This document shows, one piece after another, positions 8,845 through 17,488 of a DNA stretch of 64,000 bases. The translations under genes and the position numbers were made by a program. The stretch covers positions 1 through 64,000 of the forward strand of contig JADLDO010000042.1 in assembly GCA_020846635.1 (NCBI GenBank). Direction: 5' to 3'. How positions within the stretch are numbered: the first letter of the stretch is position 1; each line of letters begins with the position of its first letter. The notes beneath the pieces are model-generated. The model was not told where the DNA came from and made no database searches. It was given only the letters and a program-made list of their open reading frames with translations. Source of the DNA: Caldilineaceae bacterium (GTDB taxonomy: Bacteria > Chloroflexota > Anaerolineae > Caldilineales > Caldilineaceae).

Positions 8845-10893
8845 TTAGTCAGAGATGTAATACTGCTCGGCCCAAAGGTCGGAATCGTACAACTGGCAGT
8901 AGTTCTCCAACGGGACATTGTGGAAGTTGTTCTTGACAATGCGGACGCTGGCAGCGGGGCCGACCGTCAGGACTTCCCAGATATTCTCCAGGTCCAACTC
9001 TTCGATCTGGGCCAGGATCTCCAACTGGCGATTGGGATCGACCGTCACCTTTGCCTCGTCATAGAGTTGTTGGGCGATGCGCGCTGGGCTGCCATCGGCT
9101 GGCTCTTCGCCTTCCGCGCCGTTGGTTGCATACCACGTACCCCAGGCAGGCCCCCAGTAGGAGCTATCGCTGATGGGCGCATAGGAGCGTAGATAGTTGT
9201 AGCGTGTCAGGCCGCCAAAGCTGTCCTTCACATAGGCTACAAAGGCATACTCGAAGGAGAAGATGCGCGGCCACCAGAGGTCATAGCTGATCTCTTCCAA
9301 CGAAGTCTGGATGCCGATTTCGCCAAAGTAGCTGGCGACGAGTTCCGTGGCGTCCATATAGGTCTGGCCCGCAAAGACTTCGATAGGCAGGATCAACGGC
9401 TGACCATCGGGGCGCAGTCGATTGCCATCGGCATCCGTTTCGAGCCCAATCTCGTCCAGCAGGGCAATGGCTGCGTCGGGGTCATATTGCAGGTGAGAGA
9501 GCAACTCCGGCTGGTCAGCTTGGCGCGGGAAGGCGCTTTCGATGGGCAGGCTTTCGCCCAGGTAGATTAATTCGTTGATCTCGTCACGGTCAATCGAGAG
9601 GTTGAGCGCGCGGCGGAAGCGTATATCTTCGATCAACGACTTCAGAAATTCATCGTCGCCCTGATAGTTCTGATTGGGGAAGATAGTCAGCCCTGTAGGA
9701 TGCTCCACCGGGGCTTTGATCACATGATAGTCGCCCTGCTCCTGGCTTTGCAGATAGAGCGGCAAATCGCTCAGATTGATGCCACGCCCCTGATTCGACA
9801 GATCACCGGCGACAGCGCTCAACGAAATCATTGAAGCATCCGTGACAGCCTGCGCGCGAATCTGGTCAATATAGGGCAACTGGCGTCCTTCGGTGTCTAC
9901 CTTATAATAATAGGGGTTGCGCTCCAGAATCCAGGGAGGGCCTACCTCGGTCAACTTCCAGGCGCGGATGGTGGGAAGATCAGGGTTGCTTGCCACAACA
10001 CTGGTTCCCTGGGCGATACCGGCCTTCGTGGTAAAGAGCTGTACCCAGTTTTCCGCGCCTTCTTCTTCGACCAATGCCTCTAGCTCATCCGGGTCGGCAT
10101 AGTCGGCGTGGAACTGCGAGAGATAATGGGCAGGAGTCTTGCCAAAATCACCCCCACCAAAGACAAAGGCGATATTGGCGAGGAATAGACCGGCTGGTTT
10201 GGGGAAGGTGACGACAAAGGTCAGGTCGTCTACGGCCTCAATCGTTGCCATCTCCTCGCCCACGCGCAGGATACCCGATGGGGCCACGGCGCTCACGTCG
10301 GGGTTGGTCGCCACGGCGTTGTACCAGAACATGACATCTTCAGTGGTGAAAGGTTCACCATCGGACCATTTCTGACCTTCGCGAATGGTAAAGGTAAATT
10401 GGGTTCCGTCCTCGGAGATCTCGAGGGATTCCGCCAGATTTGGGCTCCATTCGCTACAGGTTGCATCGAACATCACCCACGGTTCATGTGAATAGGAGAT
10501 AAAACCGTTCATGTCGGCTTGACCCGTGACCGCGGCGTCCCAAATCCCACCATAGACGCCTGGTTCCTCCAAAGGAGTGACCACATAGGGCGAGGCTGGG
10601 AGCCGTTCTTCAAGCGGCGGCAGATCACCCGCTGCGACCTGATCGGCCAACATGGGCGCTTCCTTTGCCGACAAATCGGCAGGGGCCGACGCCTCTGTCT
10701 CTGCGGAGGATGATTCTCCCGCAGATGTCTCTGCAGCGGGCGCATCCGCTGCTTCTTCTGTGTTCGGGTCTACTGCCGGCACGTCCAGGGATGGCGTTTG
10801 CGCGCCACAGGCTGTCAATACCAGTGCCAGCAACAACAGGCTCAGGATTGATAGCGCTCTCCATTTTGCTACCAACTTCTGGTCTTTAGACAT
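8845..10893 (-). CDS. Oligopeptide/oligosaccharide-binding lipoprotein, ABC family 5
   Basis: Extracellular receptor of the Opp-type importer. The chosen ATG is 8 bp after AGGAGG; a longer reading to 10953 adds 20 residues before the signal peptide. The signal peptide (LSILSLLLLALVLTAC) ends in a lipobox with Cys29, followed by a low-complexity Ala/Glu/Ser linker to about residue 80. The body shows the family-5 pattern: SYSHEPWVMF, LAESLEISEDGTQFTFTIR, GQKWSDGEPFTTEDVMFWYN and FRRALNLSIDRDEINEL. The 682-residue length is at the long end for the family, as in binding proteins for oligosaccharides. It is the first gene of the transporter operon. Confidence 0.95.
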   Translation of the reverse strand: MSKDQKLVAKWRALSILSLLLLALVLTACGAQTPSLDVPAVDPNTEEAADAPAAETSAGESSSAETEASAPADLSAKEAPMLADQVAAGDLPPLEERLPASPYVVTPLEEPGVYGGIWDAAVTGQADMNGFISYSHEPWVMFDATCSEWSPNLAESLEISEDGTQFTFTIREGQKWSDGEPFTTEDVMFWYNAVATNPDVSAVAPSGILRVGEEMATIEAVDDLTFVVTFPKPAGLFLANIAFVFGGGDFGKTPAHYLSQFHADYADPDELEALVEEEGAENWVQLFTTKAGIAQGTSVVASNPDLPTIRAWKLTEVGPPWILERNPYYYKVDTEGRQLPYIDQIRAQAVTDASMISLSAVAGDLSNQGRGINLSDLPLYLQSQEQGDYHVIKAPVEHPTGLTIFPNQNYQGDDEFLKSLIEDIRFRRALNLSIDRDEINELIYLGESLPIESAFPRQADQPELLSHLQYDPDAAIALLDEIGLETDADGNRLRPDGQPLILPIEVFAGQTYMDATELVASYFGEIGIQTSLEEISYDLWWPRIFSFEYAFVAYVKDSFGGLTRYNYLRSYAPISDSSYWGPAWGTWYATNGAEGEEPADGSPARIAQQLYDEAKVTVDPNRQLEILAQIEELDLENIWEVLTVGPAASVRIVKNNFHNVPLENYCQLYDSDLWAEQYYISD

Positions 10894-10986
10894 CAAACAT
10901 CCTCCTGTCAAGTGAGTTACTGATTTTGCTACAAGGCAATCAATCAATCGCAATCGAAAAGGAGTGAGAAACGCTTGCGTCGGTTG

Positions 10987-11040
10987 GAACAGAGGGTCTA
11001 TGAACAGAATTCACGAACAGGCTGTTGCACGACTGAACAG
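10987..11040. promoter_or_regulatory. Four GAACAG/CTGTTC repeats upstream of binding-protein gene
   Basis: GAACAG occurs at 10987, 11002, 11015 and 11035 on the plus strand, i.e. CTGTTC four times in the minus-strand leader of the binding-protein gene. The third copy is part of a small palindrome, AACAG-G-CTGTT. The cluster could be a regulator-binding site for the transporter operon. No clear -35/-10 pair was found, so this is a weak call. Confidence 0.35.
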
Positions 11041-11082
11041 AATGTGATGCACAGAATAGACAGACGATGAAGAAACGATCTG

Positions 11083-12972
11083 CTAGGCGGGCCGAGTCGC
11101 CTGAATTGATTCGACCGGTAGATGCAAAGGCGTGAGATCGACCGCAGGTGGAGACCATGTCAGCGACGGCTCAAAGCAGAAGACCCACGCGAACGTTTGC
11201 GGCGATTGTGATAGGGCCTGACGATGGGAGAGCGTCAGGGGGCCGCGGCTGCCTGCATGGCGAAGTAGCTGCTGTGGCGATAGGGGCGCGCTTGTGGTCG
11301 TGAGCCACAATGTGTGCAAACCGTCGCTGAGGCGCGCCCATCCATCCTGAAAGGCCCAGGCCAGATGTGTGCCAAAGTGCCATGACGTTGCGATTTTGGT
11401 CCCCGCATCGAAACCATGAAGCTCATCGGCGACAACGACAAAGGGCGACGTAGAGCCAGTGGCAGGGGAGAGCCAAATATGGCGCAGCAGGCGCCCTGTT
11501 TGCGGTAGGCCCACGTAACAGCCAGTCAAGTCGAGCCGGGCACGTTGCCGGTCTTGATTGCCTGTAAGCTCCATAAGGCGGGCCGCTCGCTGCGTTTGCA
11601 CGATGCCGTCAATGACCGGCCCATTATGGGCCGCGCCACCAACTGAGAAGTCCCGCTCCTCACCCTGCCGGTATTGCTGATAGCCGGGGTCTGTCAACCA
11701 GGAACGGTTCTGCCAGCCAATCACAACATGCCCGCTATCTTGATGCAGATGGCTCATGCTGGCGTTGCCCGCACCCACGGCTATCAGCAAGTCTTCGCTG
11801 GCCCAACCGCTGCGCAAAACCACGGCATTGGGCAGCGCGCGTGGTGAACCGCCAATGGGTGCCGGGGTATCCACGGTCAGTGTCTCATCGTGCGCCAACA
11901 GCAAGACCAAAGCCGCGGCAGGCAGGCGATCTGCGGGCAAATGTTGCAGGAACCAGCGTCCTTCCGGGTGGTCGTACCAGAGTGACAGCCGCGCCAAGAC
12001 GGTCATCCAAAAGGGCATTTCGGGTTCAACATCGCTGATCGGCGCTTGTAAATCAACACGACCAGGGAGGGCCATCGCTAACCAATGTTCGACCAGCGAC
12101 AGCAATGCAGGCTTACAAGCCGCCAGAAGTTCTTCTTTCTCCGGCAGACCTTCCAGCCACTCTGTTACCGAGTCCATTAAGTAACCGTCGTAGGCGGTTC
12201 CTTCGGTGTGGGGAGCGGTTGGATGCAGCCGTAAACGACACCAAGCCTTGAGCGCCATCTTGGCGGTTGCATCGAGCGCAGAAACGGCGGGATGCTTGAG
12301 TACCCGCGCCAATTGTGCGCTGCGTACCAGCGCAATCAGGGGAATGTTATGGAGGTCTGTAGGCTCCAATGGTTCCTCAACGGCTGCCCAATGCCTGGCG
12401 TACCAGGGGAGTGTGTCCTGTTCCAGCAAGTGGAGCGCTGCCTGTCGTATCGAAGGCAGATAGCTCACCTGTAGGCGTTCGGCATGGCGCAGGGTCATCG
12501 CCAATACGCCTGCGATGTGGCCGAGCGCAAGCCCAGCTTGCCCGTTCCACTCTACAAAAGAACTCCAACCGGCAAGCGCCGCCAACTCTCGCTGCAATAA
12601 TTCGCCCGCCTCGCTGTCACCAGCGCGATCCCACGCAGCCAACAACAGCCGCCAACGTTCTTCGAGCGCCCAGGATAGCCAGGTCAACCAGGGATACGCC
12701 TTCATCTCTGGAATGCCCTGTGGCATATGATCAGGTCGCGCCGCCAACGGCAGGGGAAAAGCCAGGGTGTGGTTGATGCGATAGTAGTAGACGGCGAGTT
12801 CCTGGCGCGCTTTTTCTTGCGCCACCCGATTGGCAAAGGCGAGCGCCAAATCCTGGGCGTCTCTGCGCCGCAAACCCCGCGGCGTTGGCCCGGAAAGCTC
12901 AAAGGTGGAGGGGTCATAGCCCAAATAGGGCAAAGCAAGTGTTGACGTCGCAGCCGGAAAAGGGGCTAACAT
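11083..12972 (-). CDS. Heparinase II/III-family protein
   Basis: Predicted polysaccharide lyase that would cleave uronate-containing glycans by beta-elimination. An N-terminal alpha/alpha-toroid (roughly residues 20-350, with EGTAYDGYLMDSVTEW near 257-275) is followed by the heparinase II/III beta-sandwich motifs HLHQDSGHVVI (from about residue 408), WLTDPGYQQY (about 425) and AHNGPVIDG (about 448). The ATG is chosen because GGGAG precedes it by about 8 bases; a GTG 15 bp upstream lacks such a site. No signal peptide is seen, so it probably acts on imported oligosaccharides. Encoded between the ROK regulator and the importer. Heparin itself is not implied as substrate. Confidence 0.85.
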   Translation of the reverse strand: MLAPFPAATSTLALPYLGYDPSTFELSGPTPRGLRRRDAQDLALAFANRVAQEKARQELAVYYYRINHTLAFPLPLAARPDHMPQGIPEMKAYPWLTWLSWALEERWRLLLAAWDRAGDSEAGELLQRELAALAGWSSFVEWNGQAGLALGHIAGVLAMTLRHAERLQVSYLPSIRQAALHLLEQDTLPWYARHWAAVEEPLEPTDLHNIPLIALVRSAQLARVLKHPAVSALDATAKMALKAWCRLRLHPTAPHTEGTAYDGYLMDSVTEWLEGLPEKEELLAACKPALLSLVEHWLAMALPGRVDLQAPISDVEPEMPFWMTVLARLSLWYDHPEGRWFLQHLPADRLPAAALVLLLAHDETLTVDTPAPIGGSPRALPNAVVLRSGWASEDLLIAVGAGNASMSHLHQDSGHVVIGWQNRSWLTDPGYQQYRQGEERDFSVGGAAHNGPVIDGIVQTQRAARLMELTGNQDRQRARLDLTGCYVGLPQTGRLLRHIWLSPATGSTSPFVVVADELHGFDAGTKIATSWHFGTHLAWAFQDGWARLSDGLHTLWLTTTSAPLSPQQLLRHAGSRGPLTLSHRQALSQSPQTFAWVFCFEPSLTWSPPAVDLTPLHLPVESIQATRPA

Positions 12973-13012
12973 TTCTGTGGCTCCCACTTTGTGTATTCAG
13001 ATGAAGCGAAGG

Positions 13013-14302
13013 TTATGCTGAAACCGGAACTCTCTTGAGAATCGAGTCGAAAAGGCTGAACCTGCCTGTGAGCGTATCCGTAGAACCCGCAAAAGGCACG
13101 ACCAGTGGTGACGGCGAAAGAAGCTCATGCAAGATCAGGCTTGCCCCGCCAATCGAAGGCGCATCCTCTTTGAGCGTAGAACCGACCAGGCTGACATCTG
13201 CCAGATGGGTGGGAAGTACCCGCCGGCTTAGTTCCTGGCGAATCGGTTCCAGTAAGGCTTCTCCGGCAGCTTCAATCGGGCCGCCGATGATGATCATGTC
13301 CAGATTGAGCAAGTTGACCACCGAGGCCAGGGCAACGCCCAACCATTGCCCGATCCCCTTCAACGCGTCTTGGGCAACGGGATTGCCCTGATCGGCTGCC
13401 TCGGCAACGTGGCGCATGGTCAACTGTTCTGGCTGCCCATCCACCTTGCCCCACAACGGATTGTCTGGGTTGCGGCGCATCAATTCGCGCACACGGTTGA
13501 GCAGCACTTCGGTCGTGGCGACGGTTGCTAGGCAGCCCCGGTTGCCACAGCGGCATAATAGGCCATCGGGCTGTACGGTCATGTGGCCGATCTCGCCTGC
13601 GCCAAATCCTTGTCCGGTGTAAGAATGTCCGGCGATCACCAGTCCCCCGGCAATGCCGTTGCCGATGCGCACATACATCATGTTCTGCACGTTGCGCCCG
13701 GAGCCGTACCAATGCTCGCCCCAAGTGGCCGCGCTGGCGCGCGTAAAGACTGCCACCGGAAACTCAAAGCGCTTTTGGGCTTCCGCCATCAACGGCACAT
13801 TGCGCCAGGGCAGAATGATCGACAGCAGTACCTTGCCTGTGGTGGGGTTGACGACACCTGGAACGGTAAGGCCCATCCCGACAATTCTGTCGGGGTCAAC
13901 GTCTTTCGTAACTGCCATCACCCCTTGTTCCAACAGGCTTAATCCACTCTCCACCGAAGCATCAACCGCCAGCCACGGCAAGACCACACGCTTCACGACA
14001 TTGGCGCGCAGATCCGTCAAAATCACCCGGCACTCATGCCCGTTCAGTTCAGCGCCCAACGCCATACCCGCCTGGGGCACTAAAGAAAGCAGGATGCGGG
14101 GTCGCCCAATGGCGGTACTCTGGCTGCCGGTTTCTTCCACCAGCCCCGCCTCGATCAATTCGCCGACGATGGACGACACAGCGGCTTTACTCAAGCCGGT
14201 TGCATCGACGATGTCGCTGCGCGAAATAGGCTCATTCTCGCGGATCTGCGTCAGGATCAACCGGCGGTTGAGTTGTTTCCCCATATCCGGCTTGAGCAGC
14301 AT
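13013..14302 (-). CDS. ROK-family transcriptional regulator
   Basis: Probable sugar-responsive repressor of the glycan locus. An N-terminal winged-helix region (about residues 10-65: NRRLILTQIRENEPISRSDI, TGLSKAAVSSIVGELIEAGL) precedes a ROK sugar-kinase-like domain. That domain carries the zinc-binding ROK signature CRCGNRGCLATVATTEVLL and the GxGIAGG loop (IGNGIAGGLVI). The start is the ATG giving MLLKPDMGKQL; the frame is open to 14422 but the extra 40 residues do not look like family sequence. The gene is transcribed away from an oxidoreductase gene through a shared promoter region with strong dyad symmetry, so autoregulation is likely. Confidence 0.92.
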   Translation of the reverse strand: MLLKPDMGKQLNRRLILTQIRENEPISRSDIVDATGLSKAAVSSIVGELIEAGLVEETGSQSTAIGRPRILLSLVPQAGMALGAELNGHECRVILTDLRANVVKRVVLPWLAVDASVESGLSLLEQGVMAVTKDVDPDRIVGMGLTVPGVVNPTTGKVLLSIILPWRNVPLMAEAQKRFEFPVAVFTRASAATWGEHWYGSGRNVQNMMYVRIGNGIAGGLVIAGHSYTGQGFGAGEIGHMTVQPDGLLCRCGNRGCLATVATTEVLLNRVRELMRRNPDNPLWGKVDGQPEQLTMRHVAEAADQGNPVAQDALKGIGQWLGVALASVVNLLNLDMIIIGGPIEAAGEALLEPIRQELSRRVLPTHLADVSLVGSTLKEDAPSIGGASLILHELLSPSPLVVPFAGSTDTLTGRFSLFDSILKRVPVSA

Positions 14303-14412
14303 AGGCACAACGTTCCTGGCTGGGTGAGTACAGTCCTGAACAAAACAGCTTTCAGCAGACAGCGTGTAGAGGTGGCTAAGTTTGTCTTTGGCGAAAACTA
14401 AGTGGTGGTCAG

Positions 14413-14441
14413 AGTGTATCATGACAAAAAGGTGCTGTCAA
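14413..14441 (-). promoter_or_regulatory. Predicted sigma70 promoter of the ROK gene
   Basis: On the minus strand TTGACA (14441-14436) is followed after exactly 17 bases by TACACT (14418-14413). It is the mirror image of the promoter on the other strand: same hexamers and same spacing. The consensus -35 and 4/6 -10 match make it credible. Confidence 0.65.
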
Positions 14442-14452
14442 CCGTTTTGTAA

Positions 14453-14475
14453 GAGATACCTGCTGGTTGTATCTC
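14453..14475. promoter_or_regulatory. Candidate operator between mirrored promoters
   Basis: GAGATAC (14453-14459) and GTATCTC (14469-14475) form a 7-bp inverted repeat with a 9-bp spacer. It lies between the two outward-facing -35 boxes and would be a natural site for the ROK regulator to control both genes. Confidence 0.5.
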
Positions 14476-14477
14476 CG

Positions 14478-14506
14478 TTGACAGTGGTGGTTGCGGGTGA
14501 TACACT
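14478..14506 (+). promoter_or_regulatory. Predicted sigma70 promoter of the oxidoreductase gene
   Basis: TTGACA (14478-14483), a 17-bp spacer and TACACT (14501-14506) point to the Gfo/Idh/MocA gene 67 bp downstream. The surrounding bases continue the symmetry with the ROK promoter (GTGTATCA/TGATACAC and CTGTCAAC/GTTGACAG share one centre near 14459.5). Confidence 0.65.
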
Positions 14507-14572
14507 GAACGCGTTAGTTTATATTGGAAACTATCTCAGGCAACCGCTCTCAGGGAACAGATGAGGAAACGC

Positions 14573-15616
14573 ATGAGTAACTCGACACCCATTCGGGTTG
14601 GCATCGCCGGTCTAGGTCGCAGCGGATGGAATATCCATGCAAAATTGCTAGAGCAACTCAACGAGCAATACCAGGTGGTTGCCGTGGTGGACAACGAAGC
14701 CGCGCGGCGCGAGGAAGCGATAGATCGCTTTGACTGTGCTGCCTATGCCACCTATGAGGAGTTGCTGGCCGACCCGGCTGTGGAATTGATTGTGTTGGCC
14801 CTCCCCAGTTTTGTCCATGCTGACTATTCGATTGCGGCCTTGAACGCGGGCAAGCATGTCGTTTGTGAAAAACCGATGGCGGCCTCGCTGGCAGACGCGG
14901 ATCGTATGGTAGCCGCCGCTGCTCAAAGTGAGCCGATCCTGACCATTTTTCAGAATCGACGCTATGATCCCTACTTCCAAAAGGTCAATGAACTGCTGGC
15001 TGAAGGGGTGCTAGGGCGCATACTCCAGATCCGCATCACGGCTTCGAACTTTGGTCGCCGCTGGGATTGGCAAACGCTCAAACAATATGGCGGCGGTAAT
15101 TTGAATAATACGGGGCCCCATTTCATCGACCAGGCGCTGCAATTCTTTGGCGACCATGAGATTACGCAGATTTTTTGCCATATGGATCGTGCTTTGACTT
15201 TGGGTGACGCCGATGATCATGTGAAGCTGGTTTTTAAGGGGGACGACACACCCACTGTGGACATTGAGATCAGCAGTGCGATGGCCTATCCGGGCGAGTT
15301 TATCAACATCGCCGGTACAAAAGGGGGCCTTGCCGGCAGCGCACAGGAACTGCGCTGGCGCGTCATAGATGAAGCGGCGCTTCCGCCGCGCACGCTGGAG
15401 ATGACGCCCACGCCGGATCGCAGCTATAACCGTGACGCGATCCCGTGGTTGGAACATAGCTGGCGCGCTGCGGATCATGACCATCCCGGCTATGGCGCTT
15501 ATTACCAAGATCTCTTTCAGACCATCCGTCATGGCGCGCCGCTCGCCGTCACCGCAGAGGACGTGCGTCGTGTTATCTGGCTGCTGGAGGAGTGTCGCCG
15601 TATTTCGCCAGTGTAA
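14573..15616 (+). CDS. Gfo/Idh/MocA-family oxidoreductase
   Basis: NAD(P)-dependent sugar dehydrogenase or related enzyme. The Rossmann motif GIAGLGRSG lies at about residues 10-18, the acidic NAD-ribose binder at VAVVDNE, and the catalytic-lysine motif CEKPM near residue 100. The C-terminal substrate domain includes GGGNLNNTGPHFIDQALQFF, matching the G-G-x-x-x-D-x-G-x-H-x-x-D family pattern loosely (Asn replaces the usual Asp). The start follows GAGGAA by 6 bases; an ATG 12 bp upstream is possible. Divergent from the ROK gene, it probably processes a monosaccharide released by the lyase-like enzymes. Confidence 0.92.
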   Translation: MSNSTPIRVGIAGLGRSGWNIHAKLLEQLNEQYQVVAVVDNEAARREEAIDRFDCAAYATYEELLADPAVELIVLALPSFVHADYSIAALNAGKHVVCEKPMAASLADADRMVAAAAQSEPILTIFQNRRYDPYFQKVNELLAEGVLGRILQIRITASNFGRRWDWQTLKQYGGGNLNNTGPHFIDQALQFFGDHEITQIFCHMDRALTLGDADDHVKLVFKGDDTPTVDIEISSAMAYPGEFINIAGTKGGLAGSAQELRWRVIDEAALPPRTLEMTPTPDRSYNRDAIPWLEHSWRAADHDHPGYGAYYQDLFQTIRHGAPLAVTAEDVRRVIWLLEECRRISPV

Positions 15617-15710
15617 AAGATTCGCCTGTCATGTTCTCCTAAAGCTGCTCAAGCGCTTTTGCCATTCTTTGCGCGCCGACAAAGTCAAAGAGCAGCCTTC
15701 CTGATATGCT

Positions 15711-15726
15711 TGTAGTGCGTACTACA
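15711..15726. promoter_or_regulatory. Small palindrome upstream of AhpD-like gene
   Basis: TGTAGT-GCGT-ACTACA is a 6-bp inverted repeat with a 4-bp spacer, about 100 bp before the CMD-family start. It has the size of an operator for a dimeric regulator. No regulator gene is adjacent. Confidence 0.4.
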
Positions 15727-15822
15727 GGGACATGCAGCGTCGACGATTGGGTTGGCGCATATTGTGCTATCCTTAGGTGTAAAAACAATATTCAAAGTAA
15801 ACGTTGGAAGGATGTCAAGATC

Positions 15823-16290
15823 ATGGAACAACGTCTGAATTACACAAAGGCTGCTCCCGGCGGCTATCGGGCGATGGCTGCGCTCAATCGTTATGTGGAA
15901 GAGAGTGGTCTGGAGCCATTGCTGTTGGAATTGGTCAAGATGCGTGCTTCGCAGATCAATGGCTGCGCCTACTGCATCGACATGCACAGCAAGGATGCCC
16001 GCGCCCTGGGCGAGAGCGAACAGCGTCTTTATGCCCTCAATGCTTGGCGCGAGACGCCCTTTTACAGCGAGCGGGAGCGCGCGGCGCTGCTGTGGACGGA
16101 AGAATTGACGCTGCTGAGCGAACGGGAGGTCTCCGACGCTGTCTATGAGGCGGTGCGCCCGCACTTCAACGATGAGGAGATGGTGAATCTTACGCTGGCG
16201 ATTGTGACGATCAACGGCTGGAATCGCCTCGCCGTTGGCTTCCGCTCTGAGGTCGGGAGCTATCAGTCGAAACACAAAGAGCTTGCCTAA
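15823..16290 (+). CDS. Carboxymuconolactone decarboxylase/AhpD-family protein
   Basis: Small cytoplasmic protein of the AhpD-like alkylhydroperoxidase superfamily. The redox motif C48-A-Y-C51 followed by H55 (INGCAYCIDMH) is intact, so a peroxide-reducing or disulfide-exchange role is more likely than decarboxylation. The start follows AAGGAT; the frame is open upstream to 15706 but the added residues are not family-like. Length 155 is normal. It stands alone with its own upstream palindrome and a downstream hairpin terminator. Confidence 0.92.
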   Translation: MEQRLNYTKAAPGGYRAMAALNRYVEESGLEPLLLELVKMRASQINGCAYCIDMHSKDARALGESEQRLYALNAWRETPFYSERERAALLWTEELTLLSEREVSDAVYEAVRPHFNDEEMVNLTLAIVTINGWNRLAVGFRSEVGSYQSKHKELA

Positions 16291-16356
16291 CAGGTACGGC
16301 TTTGGGGATTCATCTCAATGTTGGGCCTTTGGGCGAATCCATAAAGATGGTATTCT

Positions 16357-16392
16357 AACTCACCTTACGCGGCTGTTTGCGTAAGGTGAGTT
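16357..16392 (+). terminator. Hairpin terminator after the AhpD-like gene
   Basis: A perfect 14-bp stem (16357-16370 with 16379-16392, AACTCACCTTACGC and complement) surrounds an 8-nt loop and is followed by TCTCATT, a weak T-rich tail. It lies 66 bp after the stop codon. Confidence 0.65.
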
Positions 16393-16474
16393 TCTCATTA
16401 CGGACTCATTGACTCTGGTCGTCAAGGTGATCAACCATTTTATAAAACAACTACAGAAGTAGAGGAGCCTACCG

Positions 16475-17470
16475 GTGTCCCAACAAGGCCATGTCCCCTC
16501 AGATTTCCCGGCGCGGGAAGAGATCTCTATTTGTTTTGCCCATGTCGCCTATCCTTTGGCGCAGATATTCGAGAAACGGGCTACGGGACTCGAATATCTC
16601 CAGGTTTGGCATCGCGATGATCTCAAAGAAAAGCTTAGGGACGCGCATGTTTTGGTGGTTTCGGGCTTTTGGAACAATGAACTGCTTGAACATGCACCTA
16701 AACTCAAATTCATCCAATCAATTGGCGCAGGCTACGATCAATTTTCGCTGGATCTGCTGCGTGAGCGAGGAATCCGGCTGGCAAGTGCGAAAGGGGTCAA
16801 CCGTAATGCCGTGAGCGAACATGCGATGGCGATGATCCTAAGTCTGGCGCGCCATCTTCATACAGGGCGGGACAACCAGCGTGCCCATCAATGGCGCGGC
16901 ATGATTTCCGATCTCAGCCGCCGCGAAGATGAACTGGGCGGCAAGACTTTGTTGATTGCCGGGCTGGGCGGCATTGGCTCGCGCTTGGCTTCGTTGGCAA
17001 AGGCATTTGATATGCGCGTCATTGCCACCAAGCGTAATCCCGCCAGCGCAAGCAGCGCTGCGGATGAAGTCCACACACCGGATAAGTTTGGAGAACTGGC
17101 GCCACGCGCAGATTTTGTTGCCCTAACATGCCCGCTGACACCCGAAACCCGCAACCTGGTTGATGGCGAAGTGTTGGCTTCCATGAAGCCCTCGGCCTAT
17201 CTGATCAATGTTGCACGCGGGGGCTGTGTGGATGAACCGGCACTGCTGTCAGCTCTAAAGAACGGACAGATTGCCGGGGCTGCGATTGACCATTTCTGGG
17301 ATGAACCTTTAGGGGAGGACTCGCCCTTTTGGGATCTGGAAAATGTGTTGATCACGCCACACACGGCTGGCGAAACGCGCAAGTATGAAGAAAATCTGAT
17401 TGATATTCTATTGGAGAATCTCGAACGGCTCTGGCGTGGAGAGGCGCAGCTACAAAACCAGGTTGTTTAG
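16475..17470 (+). CDS. D-isomer specific 2-hydroxyacid dehydrogenase
   Basis: NAD-dependent enzyme interconverting a 2-keto acid and a D-2-hydroxy acid. The GTG start is chosen for its GAGGAG site 8 bases upstream. The family pattern is complete: substrate-side SIGAGYDQ, NAD-binding GLGGIGSRLASLAKAF, catalytic arginine in NVARGGCVDEPAL and catalytic histidine in ITPHTAGET. Length 331 is typical. The neighbouring genes do not reveal the substrate; glyoxylate/hydroxypyruvate or phosphoglycerate types are all possible. Confidence 0.93.
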   Translation: MSQQGHVPSDFPAREEISICFAHVAYPLAQIFEKRATGLEYLQVWHRDDLKEKLRDAHVLVVSGFWNNELLEHAPKLKFIQSIGAGYDQFSLDLLRERGIRLASAKGVNRNAVSEHAMAMILSLARHLHTGRDNQRAHQWRGMISDLSRREDELGGKTLLIAGLGGIGSRLASLAKAFDMRVIATKRNPASASSAADEVHTPDKFGELAPRADFVALTCPLTPETRNLVDGEVLASMKPSAYLINVARGGCVDEPALLSALKNGQIAGAAIDHFWDEPLGEDSPFWDLENVLITPHTAGETRKYEENLIDILLENLERLWRGEAQLQNQVV

Positions 17471-17488
17471 CGTGGCTGTTTTGTGTAC

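Noticed and set aside
11083..12972. Calling the heparinase-family protein a true heparin lyase
   Set aside because: The family has many specificities and the sequence alone does not show heparin as substrate.
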